A stretch of 64,000 nt of DNA from an uncultured Erythrobacter sp. (GCA_947502305.1 CANMZA010000001.1:2092171-2156170), one strand, 5' to 3'; shown: positions 25,773-34,336, numbered from the stretch's first letter. Numbers and translations: made by a program. The notes: generated by a model from the letters alone, not told the origin.

Positions 25773-27011
25773 TCACTGTGCGGTGAGCCAGATGAGCCGT
25801 GCCGCGAGCAGGCCGCGGGACTCTTCTGCCTGAATTAGGTTTTCACGAATGGCGTCGCGCGCTTCGGCAACTGCCAGGACTTCGATCAGCGGAAACCGGC
25901 CATTGCGGTATCCGATCTCGACAAGTCGGAGTGCTTCTTCTGCCTGTGGCAAGGATGCGCTCGAAAGGGTTTCCACCCGCGTTTCGGCAGCCAGATACAA
26001 TGTCCGGGCGCGCTCGAACTCTAGGCGGTAATCCGCCTCGGCAATCGCCTCGTTCGCACTCGTTGCACGGTATTGCGCTTCTGCGGCGGCAATATTGCCT
26101 TGGTTGCGATTGCGGAAGGGAAGCGGAATCGAGATCCCGACGACAAAGGCCTGGTCGTTGCTTTCTTCAAAGCGACGCACGCCCGCTGACAGCGTAGGGT
26201 CGGGTACGCCGAGAGAACGCTCCCGGGCGATTTCTGCCTGCGCAAAGGCAGTCCTCGCACCTGCAATTCGCAGCGGCAAAGCATCATCCGAAACGGGCGG
26301 TGCAAGGGGTGGTGACAGGTTGGGAAATGCGCCAGCGACAGATGGGGTGTTTTCACCAGAAACCCATAGTGCCGCGAGCGCCTGACGAGCCGCCCGATCA
26401 TCGGCTGCGGCGGCCTGCAATTCGGCCTCCGCTTCGGCAAGCGTAGCTTCAGCGCGCATCGCGCGAAGCGGCGGCTCTCGCCCCACTTCGACGAGAACAT
26501 TAGCAATGCGGGCGAGTTCACGGTTACGCTCGACAATTTCTTGCGCAAGGGCAAGGCGCTGACCAGCTGCGACAGCTGCGACATACCGTTCCCGGACATT
26601 GAGGGCGAGCTGAGAGAGGGCAAACTCGCTCTGCAAACCGGCGAAATCAGCCGATCTACGCGCGCTCTCGATCCGTGCGCTGCGTTTGCCACCGAGTTCG
26701 AGCTGTTGCCCGATTGCCAAAGTGTATTCAGTCGCCCGCAAGCCGGAGAAAGCCCCGGAGCCCGCAATATTCTCGGCCTCAAATGATAACTCCGGGTTGG
26801 GCCGCAGACGTGCTTGATCGACTGCCGCGCGTGCGGCCTCCGCTTCTGCCTGAGGGCCATAAACCCGTGGGTTTTCGGCTGAATCTGTATTTTCCACACC
26901 GCCGACACCCGCTCTTGCGAGCGCCTCGTCGAGGGTAACTATATCCTGTGCCGATATGGGCGTGGCTGTGGACGCAGCAATCAGCGCCGCAGCCAGTGCA
27001 ATGCACCGCAT
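25773..27011 (-). CDS. czcC: Outer-membrane efflux factor, CzcC type (TolC family)
   Basis: Forms the outer-membrane and periplasmic channel of the Czc system. A signal peptide (MRCIALAAALIAASTATPIS then AQD) is followed by two outer-membrane-efflux repeats. These include LRPNPELSFEAENIAGSG, the first hairpin with EYTLAIGQQLELGGKRSARI, and GISIPLPFRNRNQGNIAAAE in the second. AGGAG stands well before the ATG at 27011. The length of 412 fits the family. The stop overlaps or nearly touches the czcB start. Confidence 0.92.
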   Translation of the reverse strand: MRCIALAAALIAASTATPISAQDIVTLDEALARAGVGGVENTDSAENPRVYGPQAEAEAARAAVDQARLRPNPELSFEAENIAGSGAFSGLRATEYTLAIGQQLELGGKRSARIESARRSADFAGLQSEFALSQLALNVRERYVAAVAAGQRLALAQEIVERNRELARIANVLVEVGREPPLRAMRAEATLAEAEAELQAAAADDRAARQALAALWVSGENTPSVAGAFPNLSPPLAPPVSDDALPLRIAGARTAFAQAEIARERSLGVPDPTLSAGVRRFEESNDQAFVVGISIPLPFRNRNQGNIAAAEAQYRATSANEAIAEADYRLEFERARTLYLAAETRVETLSSASLPQAEEALRLVEIGYRNGRFPLIEVLAVAEARDAIRENLIQAEESRGLLAARLIWLTAQ

Positions 27012-27074
27012 TTTTCATCTCCTGACTGAAACCAATCGAGCGCGCGCGAAGCGGCGCTCGCAACTGATCTGCGG

Positions 27075-27431
27075 TCAGGCTTTGGGGGGCTGTATCAGCA
27101 CCGGGGGAGCACGGGATGCCAGCGACGTGGTCGCAAGCGGCCCTTTCAGCCTATCCGAATAACTGACGGCTGGTTGCAGAAGCAGACCGCTATCGGCCAA
27201 GCTGAAACTGCAATTGTGGTGGTGCGTTGCCGAATGAGCCTGTCCATCATGGTCTGGCGTCGTATCATTTGCATCAAAATGGTCCGCGCCATGCGCGTAG
27301 ATATGATCTGCTGCATGAGCGAAGCCTTCACCTTCCCCGGCATGCACGTCCGGGAGAGACAGAACGCTGCTGAACAAGATCGCTAATACCGCGAGAAAAG
27401 GCAAAATCTTACGTGTCACTTCAGCGAGCAT
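27075..27431 (-). CDS. His-rich exported protein preceding czcC
   Basis: The ATG at 27431 opens a clear signal peptide (MLAEVTRKILPFLAVLAILF, cleavage near DVHA). An earlier ATG at 27500 overlaps the preceding gene by ATGA and cannot be excluded. The mature part of about 90 residues has many His and Asp residues (HAADHIYAHGADHFDANDTT, THHHNCSF), suited to binding metal in the periplasm. It ends with a Pro-rich tail (RAPPVLIQPPKA). A similar His/Cys-rich exported protein precedes the cus genes (47940-48305), so each RND operon has such a protein. Family membership (DUF2946-like) is a guess. Confidence 0.72.
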   Translation of the reverse strand: MLAEVTRKILPFLAVLAILFSSVLSLPDVHAGEGEGFAHAADHIYAHGADHFDANDTTPDHDGQAHSATHHHNCSFSLADSGLLLQPAVSYSDRLKGPLATTSLASRAPPVLIQPPKA

Positions 27432-27496
27432 CTTAGAAACACGTGAAGATTTATACAAGTTTATATCAATGATGGAACTTGGATGGTTGAAAATGC

Positions 27497-27904
27497 TCAT
27501 AGCTGATCGTTTTCCAATCCACGCGCCGCCCATAGCCCTATGCCGCCAAGCAATATCTCGATGAGAGCTTCACGCAGCGGTTGGAAGGCGAGTAGCTCTG
27601 CGCCTTCAATTGAAACAGCGGCAACTCTGCTAAATCCCACGCAGATAAAGATTGCTGCAGCGATCAGGCTTCGTTGGCTCGGAGAGAGGTTGATGCGACC
27701 TCCGAGAATTAAAACGCAGCCTATTCCTATCTCACCGCCTCCGATCATGGCGCGCATGGCCACGCGCGCAGATGGCTGGTCGAGCCCAATCGCATAATAG
27801 CTCATAATTTCCGGCTGAATGAGCGTTGCTATTCCGAGCGCGAGAAAAATGCAGCCCGCAAAAGAAGGGTAAACACGGCCCAGGATTCGATGAAGATGGC
27901 TCAT
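27497..27904 (-). CDS. DUF4345-like small membrane protein
   Basis: The track ORF at 27497-28459 has a meaningless 185-residue front; the real start is the ATG at 27904 (MSHLHRILGRVYPSFAGCIF), which overlaps the upstream gene's stop. The 135-residue protein has four hydrophobic segments. The pattern LGIATLIQPEIMSYYAIGLD, then SARVAMRAMIGGGEIGIG, is typical of DUF4345 proteins, which have no known function. Within the czc operon it sits between the CzcN-like genes and the His-rich protein. Confidence 0.8.
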   Translation of the reverse strand: MSHLHRILGRVYPSFAGCIFLALGIATLIQPEIMSYYAIGLDQPSARVAMRAMIGGGEIGIGCVLILGGRINLSPSQRSLIAAAIFICVGFSRVAAVSIEGAELLAFQPLREALIEILLGGIGLWAARGLENDQL

Positions 27905-28476
27905 CACAGAAACCGCCTGGTTTGGCGTTTGTAGTCCAGATAGTCCTGACCGTATTGCTGCTCCAACCATGGTTCCTCGAATACAGGGGCAAGCAAATAC
28001 ATGGCCGCCCAGAGCGCCAACAATATCAAGACAAGCAACGTGTTGGCGAGCAGGCCCCAACCAATCATGCCGACCCATGTTGCGACGTAAACAGGGTTCC
28101 TGCTTATCCTGAACCAACCTTCTGTTTTCAGGCCGTGCTTTTCGCCAAAGGCATTGCGCCAGCCCATCTGGAACGTGATCCAGAATGCGAGTGCAAAGCC
28201 GACAACCAACAGCACTAGGCCCACAGTATATTGGAGCACAGCATAAGCGGGAGCCACAGATGCAAAGTCGAGAAGGGAAAGCGCCAGCAATGGGTAAAGG
28301 AAAAGGCGAAACAGCGCCATGAAGGTGCGGTGCTGCCAACTGTCCCCTGAAGGGGGCGGGAAGAACTGAAACTTTCCGCTCAAGACTGCAAAAATGGAAA
28401 GCCCGATTATCGTGCAAATCGAGCTGGCCGCTAATCCGAACAAACTCCAAGACACCCATGAAGGCAGGTCAATCAT
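27904..28476 (-). CDS. CzcN-like membrane methyltransferase-family protein (second copy)
   Basis: The ATG at 28476 (MIDLPSWVSWSLFGLAAS) has AGGAG 8 bases before it. The 190-residue protein has five or six hydrophobic segments and ends with the isoprenylcysteine-methyltransferase-like signature: TEGWFRISRNPVYVATWV, then EEPWLEQQYGQDYLDYKRQT. CzcN and NccN of Cupriavidus metal-resistance operons belong to this family; their actual reaction is not settled. It overlaps the DUF4345-like gene and lies 11 bases after the first copy. The pair probably arose by old duplication. Confidence 0.85.
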   Translation of the reverse strand: MIDLPSWVSWSLFGLAASSICTIIGLSIFAVLSGKFQFFPPPSGDSWQHRTFMALFRLFLYPLLALSLLDFASVAPAYAVLQYTVGLVLLVVGFALAFWITFQMGWRNAFGEKHGLKTEGWFRISRNPVYVATWVGMIGWGLLANTLLVLILLALWAAMYLLAPVFEEPWLEQQYGQDYLDYKRQTRRFL

Positions 28477-28487
28477 GTGCAGCACTC

Positions 28488-28979
28488 CTACAACCAGCGC
28501 CGCGTCTGTTTGCGATAGGCTGTAAATGCGCTTCCGAAATTCTGCTCCAGAACTCGCTCTTCAGGGATGATCTGGAGGAGCGTGATAGAGAGGGCGTAGA
28601 GAATTGGTCCGCTGAATGCTGCGAGGTTTTGGAGGGCCAAGGCTCCACCCACAAGCACGAGCAGCATACCTAGATACATCGGGTTTCTGGTAAAGCGATA
28701 GAGGCCTGTTGTGACCAGTTGCTCGGTTTGCTCAGGCGTAATCGGATTTACCGTTGTGTTCGCCTTCCCGAACGATCGAACTGCGAAGAAAAGCACTAGC
28801 GCTCCAGCCGCAATGACCGGAACTGATACCCAAACAAGAGGCACTGATTCGTAAGCAAGCGCGGGCAGGTTTGCCGCTAGAATGTAGCCGGCAAAGCCAT
28901 AGAACGCGAACTGCATCAGGGGCGGGAAATACAGCTTTTTCTGTTTCTTGGATCGCTCTGAAATCTGGGTTTGAGGCAT
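28488..28979 (-). CDS. CzcN-like membrane methyltransferase-family protein (first copy)
   Basis: This is the first gene of the czc operon behind the MerR-type promoter. The 163-residue protein has about four membrane segments and the family signature TTGLYRFTRNPMYLGMLL, ending EERVLEQNFGSAFTAYRKQT. It is shorter than its neighbour, with an extra basic lead (SERSKKQKKLYFPPL). Members of this family methylate prenylated Cys or lipids in other organisms; here a link to metal stress is inferred only from operon context. Confidence 0.87.
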   Translation of the reverse strand: MPQTQISERSKKQKKLYFPPLMQFAFYGFAGYILAANLPALAYESVPLVWVSVPVIAAGALVLFFAVRSFGKANTTVNPITPEQTEQLVTTGLYRFTRNPMYLGMLLVLVGGALALQNLAAFSGPILYALSITLLQIIPEERVLEQNFGSAFTAYRKQTRRWL

Positions 28980-29011
28980 TTTTCGACTCGCTTGATTATG
29001 ATTCGAATCAA

Positions 29012-29042
29012 GTGATACAGTCTACAGCGACTGTAGAGGCAA
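29012..29042 (-). promoter_or_regulatory. MerR-type promoter/operator of the czc operon
   Basis: On the minus strand -35 TTGCCT (29042-29037) and -10 TATCAC (29017-29012) are separated by 19 bases, the stretched spacer typical of MerR-controlled promoters. The spacer holds the dyad CTACAGTCGCTGTAG (29036-29022). On the plus strand TTGATT (28992) and TACAGT (29016) could form the divergent merR promoter, so the regulator would control itself. A perfect palindrome TGATTCGAATCA lies at 28999-29010. Confidence 0.8.
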
Positions 29043-29061
29043 GCGGGAAAAGCACATTCTT

Positions 29062-29502
29062 ATGAAACCGATGACAATTGGCCGTCTTTCAAGTGCGGCA
29101 AAGGTCAAAGTGACCACCATTCGATATTACGAAAGTATCGGCTTGATGGGCACGCCAGACCGTAGCGCAAGTGGGCAAAGGCTCTATAGCAGCGTCGATG
29201 TGGAACGCCTCTCATTTGTGAGGCATGCCCGCGAACTCGGCTTTTCAATGGACGCAATCAAAGACTTGATTGGATTGCAGACTGAACCAGACCAAGACTG
29301 CTCGGCAGTTGACACAATCGCTCAGAAGCAACTTGCCGAAGTTCAAAAGCGGCTGGCACAGCTAGAGGCTCTGGAACGCGAGCTGAAACGCATGATCGAA
29401 AATTGCCGGGGTGGTAAAGTTGGCGGGTGCCAAGTCATGGCGGCGATCAACGACCACTCTGAATGCGAGTCCGACAAGCATGAGCGTTTGAAACCGCTCT
29501 GA
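29062..29502 (+). CDS. MerR-family metal-responsive regulator
   Basis: The 146-residue protein begins with the MerR HTH (MTIGRLSSAAKVKVTTIRYY, then ESIGLMGTPDRSASGQRLY). A long dimer helix follows (AEVQKRLAQLEALERELKRM), and the C-terminal loop has metal-ligand Cys: ENCRGGKVGGCQVM and HSECESDKHER. An extra Cys at the start of the long helix (DQDCSAVD) matches the position used by ZntR/PbrR/CadR-type sensors for divalent ions. These proteins twist the stretched promoter when metal binds. It is divergent from the czc operon with the dyad in the 82-base gap. Zn/Cd/Pb sensing is favoured over Cu because of the Cys set and the neighbouring CzcA. Confidence 0.9.
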   Translation: MKPMTIGRLSSAAKVKVTTIRYYESIGLMGTPDRSASGQRLYSSVDVERLSFVRHARELGFSMDAIKDLIGLQTEPDQDCSAVDTIAQKQLAEVQKRLAQLEALERELKRMIENCRGGKVGGCQVMAAINDHSECESDKHERLKPL

Positions 29503-29563
29503 AGTAAAGCTGTTCTCGCACCTGAAAAGGAGCGATAGCTGCCATCCAGTCTCGCTCTCAGCC

Positions 29564-29692
29564 AATGTCCGCAATTGGGTCGTTGGCCGAACAACCGCTC
29601 TCAGCGCCAAAACCAAACTAGCTGCCAGTCGGCTACTGGTGCAGGCCGCTTTGCCTCAAAGCGGCAGGTCTTGGGGTGGGAAGCGGACGTTC
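29564..29692 (+). repeat. Dispersed two-module intergenic repeat (best copy)
   Basis: Module 1 is AATGTCCGCAATTGGGTCGT then TGGCCGAAC; module 2 (TTGGGGTGGGAAGCGGACGT at 29671) follows 107 bases later. Related module-1 copies are at 48417-48447 and 49664-49688, and a degenerate pair at 20385-20512. The rest of the gene-free interval 29503-29788 shows nothing else. Confidence 0.6.
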
Positions 29693-29788
29693 GAGGAATG
29701 TGGCCGAACGCAGACAGGCTGACAACGACCAACCAACCCTAAATCTACTGTCATCGTTCGATCAGTGCCGATGATGATCGCTGTCACG

Positions 29789-30343
29789 CTATGGGTTGCG
29801 CGGAGCTCGTGAGGAGGAGTGATATTGCACAATCTTCCAGCCGCCAGCATCGTGCCTCAATACCGACGTGGCGACACCTTCGCGTTCAATCACTCTGCCA
29901 TCGGTAAGTTCAATGCGGTAATTATAGGTCTCGTGGCCAAAGGCCATGTGCCCCATCCGCTTCACGCTCACTGTTGGCTCGCTGAATGTGAAGCTGGTGA
30001 TCGCGTCTAGTTCGGGAGCGAGGTGGTGCTCCATGTAATGACTAAAGCTGCCCTCATCTTTCCCATTCTCGAAGACAGCTGAATCTTCGGCAAACAATGC
30101 GATCATCGCGTCGGCATCGCGCGCAGTCAGGGATTCGCGATAGTCGACCAGCACAGCTTCGGCACCGGCCACATCATCCGCCATAGAGGCCGCATGTTCT
30201 GCGTGTTCTGAATGATTTGCCGCCTGTCCAGTGTGCCCAGCGTGCGCTTCGGCTTGTGCAGCTTCGGACTGTGCAATCGCAGCGGCCGGCATGATGGCCA
30301 ACGCCAGAGCGGACGAGAATAATGTGGGTGTTAGACGAAGCAT
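29789..30343 (-). CDS. Exported SnoaL/DUF4440-like protein in the copper operon
   Basis: The 184-residue protein has a signal peptide (TPTLFSSALALAIMPAAAIA then QSE), a short His/Ala/Glu-rich segment (AHAGHTGQAANHSEHAEHAA) that may bind metal, and a cone-shaped NTF2-like domain. This is shown by VLVDYRESLTARDADAMIAL, FAEDSAVFENGKDEGSF and GGWKIVQYHSSSRAPRNP. NTF2-like domains are enzymes or binding pockets; no reaction can be assigned. It is the last gene of the cnrYXH-copAB unit, 20 bases after copB. Confidence 0.83.
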   Translation of the reverse strand: MLRLTPTLFSSALALAIMPAAAIAQSEAAQAEAHAGHTGQAANHSEHAEHAASMADDVAGAEAVLVDYRESLTARDADAMIALFAEDSAVFENGKDEGSFSHYMEHHLAPELDAITSFTFSEPTVSVKRMGHMAFGHETYNYRIELTDGRVIEREGVATSVLRHDAGGWKIVQYHSSSRAPRNP

Positions 30344-30366
30344 CAATAAGTCTCCTTGGATTTAAA

Positions 30367-31467
30367 TTAAAACCAGAACCGGATGCCGATGACGTAATTC
30401 GTCACACTGGCGTCTTCGCCTGCTGCTCGCGCGTAGTCGGCGCTGTTGCCTATTTTCCATTCCTGATCGATCCCGATATAGGGTGCAAATTCGCGGGTGA
30501 TTTCATATCGCAGACGCACGCCCGCCTCGACCGCATCAATCCCGGCGCCAATGCCGAGTTCGGGAATATCCTGCGCCGATAGCGCTATCTCAGCGCGAGG
30601 CTGCACGATCAGACGCTGCGTGATCCGTTGATCAAGCTCACCTTCGATGCGTGCGGTCAAATCACCCTTGTTCGAAAGAAACGCCGCTGCGTCCACTTCG
30701 AAGAGATAGGGCATTAGTCCCTGGACACCGACCACGGCATGGGTTCGATTGGGGCCTGCCAAATCTTGGCGGACACCCGCCTGAAAGTCGAAAAATGGCG
30801 CGATGGCGCGGCTCCATAGGGCCTGAACTTCGGCAGATTCAATAGGCTCGCCGAAGCTGCCCTCGCCCTCGGATTTAAACCAGAATTTGTTTAGGTCTCC
30901 GCCGTAACTGCCTTGGATGTCCCACAGGTAACCGTCGCTACCTCGCCGGACGCGGTATTCCATCCGGTCACCTTGGAACCAGAAAGTTTTCTGGCTGCCT
31001 GTTTCGTTGATCAAAGCCTCACGGGAGACACGCATTTCTTCCACGCCCCAGATCGTCTCAGCAGCGCGCGCTGGCCCCGATCCCGCAGATGCTGGCGGAG
31101 GGGCGTTTGGTATCGGCATCGCCATCTCGCCATGCCCCATCGCGGAATGGTCGACCGGCTGCTGCGGCATTGCAGCATGATCCATTTGCGAATGATCTAC
31201 TGTGCCAGCGTCCGTCGCGGTCATCGACCCATGGTCCATTTGGGAATGGTCCATTTCGCTTGCCGCTTCAGGACCGTCCTCATCTGGAGAGCGGTTTGTC
31301 GCCGCGTGGCTCGCGGTATGTCCCTCCTCGACGGGAGCAACCGGCTCTTCATCCGTGTCAGAGGCTGCCGTTGTCGTTGGTTCCGACATTGGCATCGTAT
31401 GGTCGGCATGCTGCGCAATTGCAGGGCTAGCGGCTCCAAGCATCAAACAGACGATCAACGCCCTCAT
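30367..31467 (-). CDS. copB: Copper resistance outer-membrane protein CopB
   Basis: CopB is an outer-membrane beta-barrel that works with the multicopper oxidase CopA against periplasmic copper. The ATG at 31467 has GGAGGAAGGAG upstream and opens the signal peptide MRALIVCLMLGAASPAIAQ; the track start adds 28 residues that do not fit. The N-terminal 130 residues are full of His/Met units (MDHSQMDHGSM, VDHSQMDHAAM, VDHSAMGHGEM). The barrel part starts near WGVEEMRVSREALINETG and ends in FW F as outer-membrane proteins do (VIGIRFWF). Its ATG overlaps the copA stop (ATGA). Confidence 0.94.
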   Translation of the reverse strand: MRALIVCLMLGAASPAIAQHADHTMPMSEPTTTAASDTDEEPVAPVEEGHTASHAATNRSPDEDGPEAASEMDHSQMDHGSMTATDAGTVDHSQMDHAAMPQQPVDHSAMGHGEMAMPIPNAPPPASAGSGPARAAETIWGVEEMRVSREALINETGSQKTFWFQGDRMEYRVRRGSDGYLWDIQGSYGGDLNKFWFKSEGEGSFGEPIESAEVQALWSRAIAPFFDFQAGVRQDLAGPNRTHAVVGVQGLMPYLFEVDAAAFLSNKGDLTARIEGELDQRITQRLIVQPRAEIALSAQDIPELGIGAGIDAVEAGVRLRYEITREFAPYIGIDQEWKIGNSADYARAAGEDASVTNYVIGIRFWF

Positions 31468-33272
31468 GCTCCTTCCTCCGGACCGGCAACGGTGACGATC
31501 TGGAACATGCCCGAATGCATGTGATACAAGAGGTGGCAGTGGAACGCCCAATCGCCGACTTCATCTGCCGTCAAATCGAAGGAGGCACTGCCGCCGGGCT
31601 GAACGATGACAGTGTGCTTCAAAGGCTGATTGCCATCATGGCCATTGACCAGTTCAAAGAAATGGCCGTGCAGGTGGATCGGGTGCGCCATCATCGTGTC
31701 GTTAACTAGCTTCACCCGGACGCGCTCATTATACGCAAAGCGGATAGGCTCGTCGCTGACTGCGGCAAATTTTTTGCCGTCAAACGACCACATATAGCGC
31801 TCCATGTTACCTGTGAGATGGATTTCCATCTGACGCGAAGGCATGCGCTCGTCGTTGTTCGGTGTGAGTGAGGCCAAATCTCTGTAATTTAGAACCTTGT
31901 GCGGCACTGTATCGAGGCCGATTCCAGGGTCACCCATCCGGTCAACTGGATTCATCGATACCATATCAACACCGGGGCCAACTTGTACGTCCGGCGGCAA
32001 TAACGATGTGTCGCGCATATTCATGCCGCCCATGGCCATTCCAGTTATGGCGTCATCGCTACCGGCATCCATATTTGAATGGTCAGTCGCGCCGGGCTGT
32101 GGCGGATTGCCGTGCCCCATTGCGCTGTGGTCCATGCTGCTGGTGTCGCTGCCGCCCCCATGATCCATGCCCATATCAGCCATCGCCAACAGCGGCGGAT
32201 CGCGCAGAGCCGGAACTGCTGCGCGTGCGCCGGGCCGGCTTGCCAATGTTGCCACGGCCATTCCGGACCGGTCCATAGATTCGGCCACAATCGTGTGCGC
32301 CTCGCCCGTTGGCTCGACGATTATGTCGTAGGTTTCTGCGGTGCCGATCTGGAACTCTTCAACTTCAACCGGTCGGACATTCTGGCCATCGGCACCAACC
32401 ACCCAGAACTTTACGCCCGGAATGCGGACATTGAAAAACGTCATCGCACTTCCGTTTATAACACGAATGCGAACGCGCTCGCCGCGATTAAACAGATATT
32501 CGAGGCCCTCCAATGGGCCGCGACCATTGGCAAGGTAGGTGTAGGTCGAGCCGGTAACGTCCAAAATATCGGTCGGCATCATCCGCATATTGGCCCACAT
32601 CCGTCGCTGCTCTCCTGTCAAAGGATAGTCATCGGTCAACGTGCGCTGCTGATAATTGAAGTAGCCTTCGCCGTTCTTCAGCTTCTCCATGATCGTATGC
32701 GGATGCATTGGCGTAAATTCAGACAATAGCAGGACGTAGTCGCGATCAGCCTGAACGGGATTGGGGCCTGCCGGTTCGACCACAATCGGACCGTAATGCC
32801 CGGCTTGTTCCTGAAGTCCTGAGTGGCTGTGCCACCAGTACGTTCCGGACTGACGCAGCGCAGGCATATCGTAGGTGAAGGTCTGGCCCGGTTTGATGCC
32901 GGGAAAGCTGACGCCCGGAACGCCGTCATACTGGAACGGCACCAGCAGGCCGTGCCAGTGAATCGAGCTGTCTTCGTCAAGGGTGTTGGTCACGTTGAGT
33001 TTGACCGCCTGCCCCTCTTTTAGGCGCACTAGCGGACCTGGCACGCTGCCATTGACTACCACGGTGTGACCGCTCCTGCCCTGAACCACTCGCATACCCT
33101 GACCGATAGTCAGGTCGATATTGGCACCGGAGACCTCGTCGAACCCTTGGCGTATCATTTCGCCATCCATGCTCGCACCTCGGGCCCACGCGGGCATTGC
33201 TGCGGCGAAACTGAAGATTCCGGCTGTGCAGGCACCTGCTGCAAGAAAATTTCGTCGGTCGAAAACGGGCAT
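31464..33272 (-). CDS. copA: Periplasmic multicopper oxidase CopA
   Basis: Oxidises Cu(I) in the periplasm. The ATG at 33272 (MPVFDRRNFLAAG) gives a twin-arginine signal (RRNFLAAGACTAGIFSFAAA), fitting export of a folded copper enzyme. The first cupredoxin domain has SSIHWHGLLVPFQYDGVPG and GTYWWHSHSGLQEQAG. Methionine-rich MDHSAMGHG and MAMGGMNMRD segments lie in the middle. The C-terminal copper motifs are MAHPIHLHGHFFELVNG and WAFHCHLLYHMHSGMFQIV, giving the type 1, 2 and 3 ligands. Its length of about 602 is typical of plasmid-type CopA. It is directly downstream of the sigma-factor gene. Confidence 0.96.
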   Translation of the reverse strand: MPVFDRRNFLAAGACTAGIFSFAAAMPAWARGASMDGEMIRQGFDEVSGANIDLTIGQGMRVVQGRSGHTVVVNGSVPGPLVRLKEGQAVKLNVTNTLDEDSSIHWHGLLVPFQYDGVPGVSFPGIKPGQTFTYDMPALRQSGTYWWHSHSGLQEQAGHYGPIVVEPAGPNPVQADRDYVLLLSEFTPMHPHTIMEKLKNGEGYFNYQQRTLTDDYPLTGEQRRMWANMRMMPTDILDVTGSTYTYLANGRGPLEGLEYLFNRGERVRIRVINGSAMTFFNVRIPGVKFWVVGADGQNVRPVEVEEFQIGTAETYDIIVEPTGEAHTIVAESMDRSGMAVATLASRPGARAAVPALRDPPLLAMADMGMDHGGGSDTSSMDHSAMGHGNPPQPGATDHSNMDAGSDDAITGMAMGGMNMRDTSLLPPDVQVGPGVDMVSMNPVDRMGDPGIGLDTVPHKVLNYRDLASLTPNNDERMPSRQMEIHLTGNMERYMWSFDGKKFAAVSDEPIRFAYNERVRVKLVNDTMMAHPIHLHGHFFELVNGHDGNQPLKHTVIVQPGGSASFDLTADEVGDWAFHCHLLYHMHSGMFQIVTVAGPEEGA

Positions 33273-33328
33273 GGGGGTCTTTCGCAATTGGGCTATACCC
33301 TCAATTACGCAGGTGGCTGGCCGTCCCC

Positions 33329-33889
33329 TCAAAAATCTGGGATTTTTTCTCGTAACCGCTTGCGGGCGCGGTAGACGCGGGTTTCGATAGCCTTCTCCGT
33401 CACACCGAGCAGATCGGCAGCCTCGACTTGGCTGCGCCCATCAATGGCAACCAGCACCAGCGCCTCTCGCAATCTGACCGGAAGTCGTTCGATCTCTTTT
33501 TGCAGCGCCGCAAGCGTATTGCGGGTGACAGCGCTCGCCTCGGGGTCTGGGCGATCGTCAGCGATCACTATTTCGTCGAGCGAAGGAGCAATCCCGATCA
33601 GGCCCGCAGCCTTGCGTCGCCGCAGATTATCCCGGCATTTGTTGAGCACGCTGGTGGTGAGAAACGGGCCGACCGGACGTTCGGGATCAATCCTGTGCCG
33701 CGCCACCCAGACCGATGCCAGCGCATCTTGAACGGCGTCCTCCGCCTGCGAAGTGGAGCTCAGCATTCGGCGCGCCAGCATCAGCAAACGACCGGTGTGC
33801 TGTTTGGCAAGATGCCCGAAAGCAGTTTTGTCGCCAGCGACCACCCGCTCGATCAGTTGACGTTCTAAATGTGGATCAGCCCCTAGCAC
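33329..33889 (-). CDS. ECF sigma factor, CnrH-like
   Basis: A 186-residue extracytoplasmic-function sigma factor with region 2 (LMLARRMLSSTSQAEDAVQD, then ALASVWVARHRID) and region 4 (RLPVRLREALVLVAIDGRSQ and VEAADLLGVTEKAIETRVYR). It starts with GTG 6 bases before the end of the CnrX-like gene. CnrH of Cupriavidus is 191 residues and has the same gene order Y-X-H. It should bring RNA polymerase to its own promoter and to resistance genes when the membrane anti-sigma releases it. Its target promoters cannot be named from sequence by eye. Confidence 0.92.
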   Translation of the reverse strand: MLGADPHLERQLIERVVAGDKTAFGHLAKQHTGRLLMLARRMLSSTSQAEDAVQDALASVWVARHRIDPERPVGPFLTTSVLNKCRDNLRRRKAAGLIGIAPSLDEIVIADDRPDPEASAVTRNTLAALQKEIERLPVRLREALVLVAIDGRSQVEAADLLGVTEKAIETRVYRARKRLREKIPDF

Positions 33890-33895
33890 GTATGC

Positions 33896-34336
33896 TCATT
33901 CGCGCGGGTCGCGTGTGAGTGCGCCAGACACCTGTTGATCGAACTTTACCTGCTGCGCCGGGCTAAGGATGCTGCGCATTGCGAAAACATGCCGAATTGT
34001 CGCCTTCTGTAAGTCTCCCATCGCTGCATGCACCGCGTCAATGGCTGCGGCGACCTCGGGGCCGTATTGCTGCTCTTGCTCCATTGCCCGCGCCAACCGG
34101 GCATTAGCCGATCGTGACGCCAGTTCTAGCTGTTGCTGTTCCGCTGAAAACCTATTCTCTATCGCCTCTAGTTGCGCCTCTTGATCAGCGGTCAGGGTGA
34201 GCTCATTATGGACAAAGCTATGTAGTCCGCTCTCTTGCGGAGCGGTATTCCAATGGTCGGCAACGAGCGCACCAAGACAGCCTGCGAGGGCGGCCAGAAG
34301 TAATGCCAATACGATTTGAAAACGGGTCAACTTCAT
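33896..34336 (-). CDS. Periplasmic metal sensor, CnrX-like
   Basis: A 146-residue protein with one N-terminal membrane anchor (FQIVLALLLAALAGCLGALV) and a helical periplasmic domain. The metal ligands known for CnrX of Cupriavidus (His42, His46, Glu63, His119, Met123) all have counterparts shifted by exactly three residues: His39 and His43 in GLHSFVHNEL, Glu60, and His116 and Met120 in RHVFAMRSI. The length (146 against about 148) also fits. Such sensors hold the anti-sigma CnrY until metal binds. In CnrX this site responds to Ni/Co, while the neighbours here are copper genes, so the true inducer needs testing. It overlaps the anti-sigma gene by ATGA. Confidence 0.9.
   Translation of the reverse strand: MKLTRFQIVLALLLAALAGCLGALVADHWNTAPQESGLHSFVHNELTLTADQEAQLEAIENRFSAEQQQLELASRSANARLARAMEQEQQYGPEVAAAIDAVHAAMGDLQKATIRHVFAMRSILSPAQQVKFDQQVSGALTRDPRE

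Noticed and set aside
27905-28459. N-terminal 185 residues of the 320-aa minus ORF
   Set aside because: This part is an out-of-frame reading of the CzcN-like gene; the genuine protein starts at 27904.
33273-33332. N-terminal extension of the multicopper oxidase
   Set aside because: The extra 20 residues precede a twin-arginine signal that should be near the N-terminus, so the ATG at 33272 is preferred.
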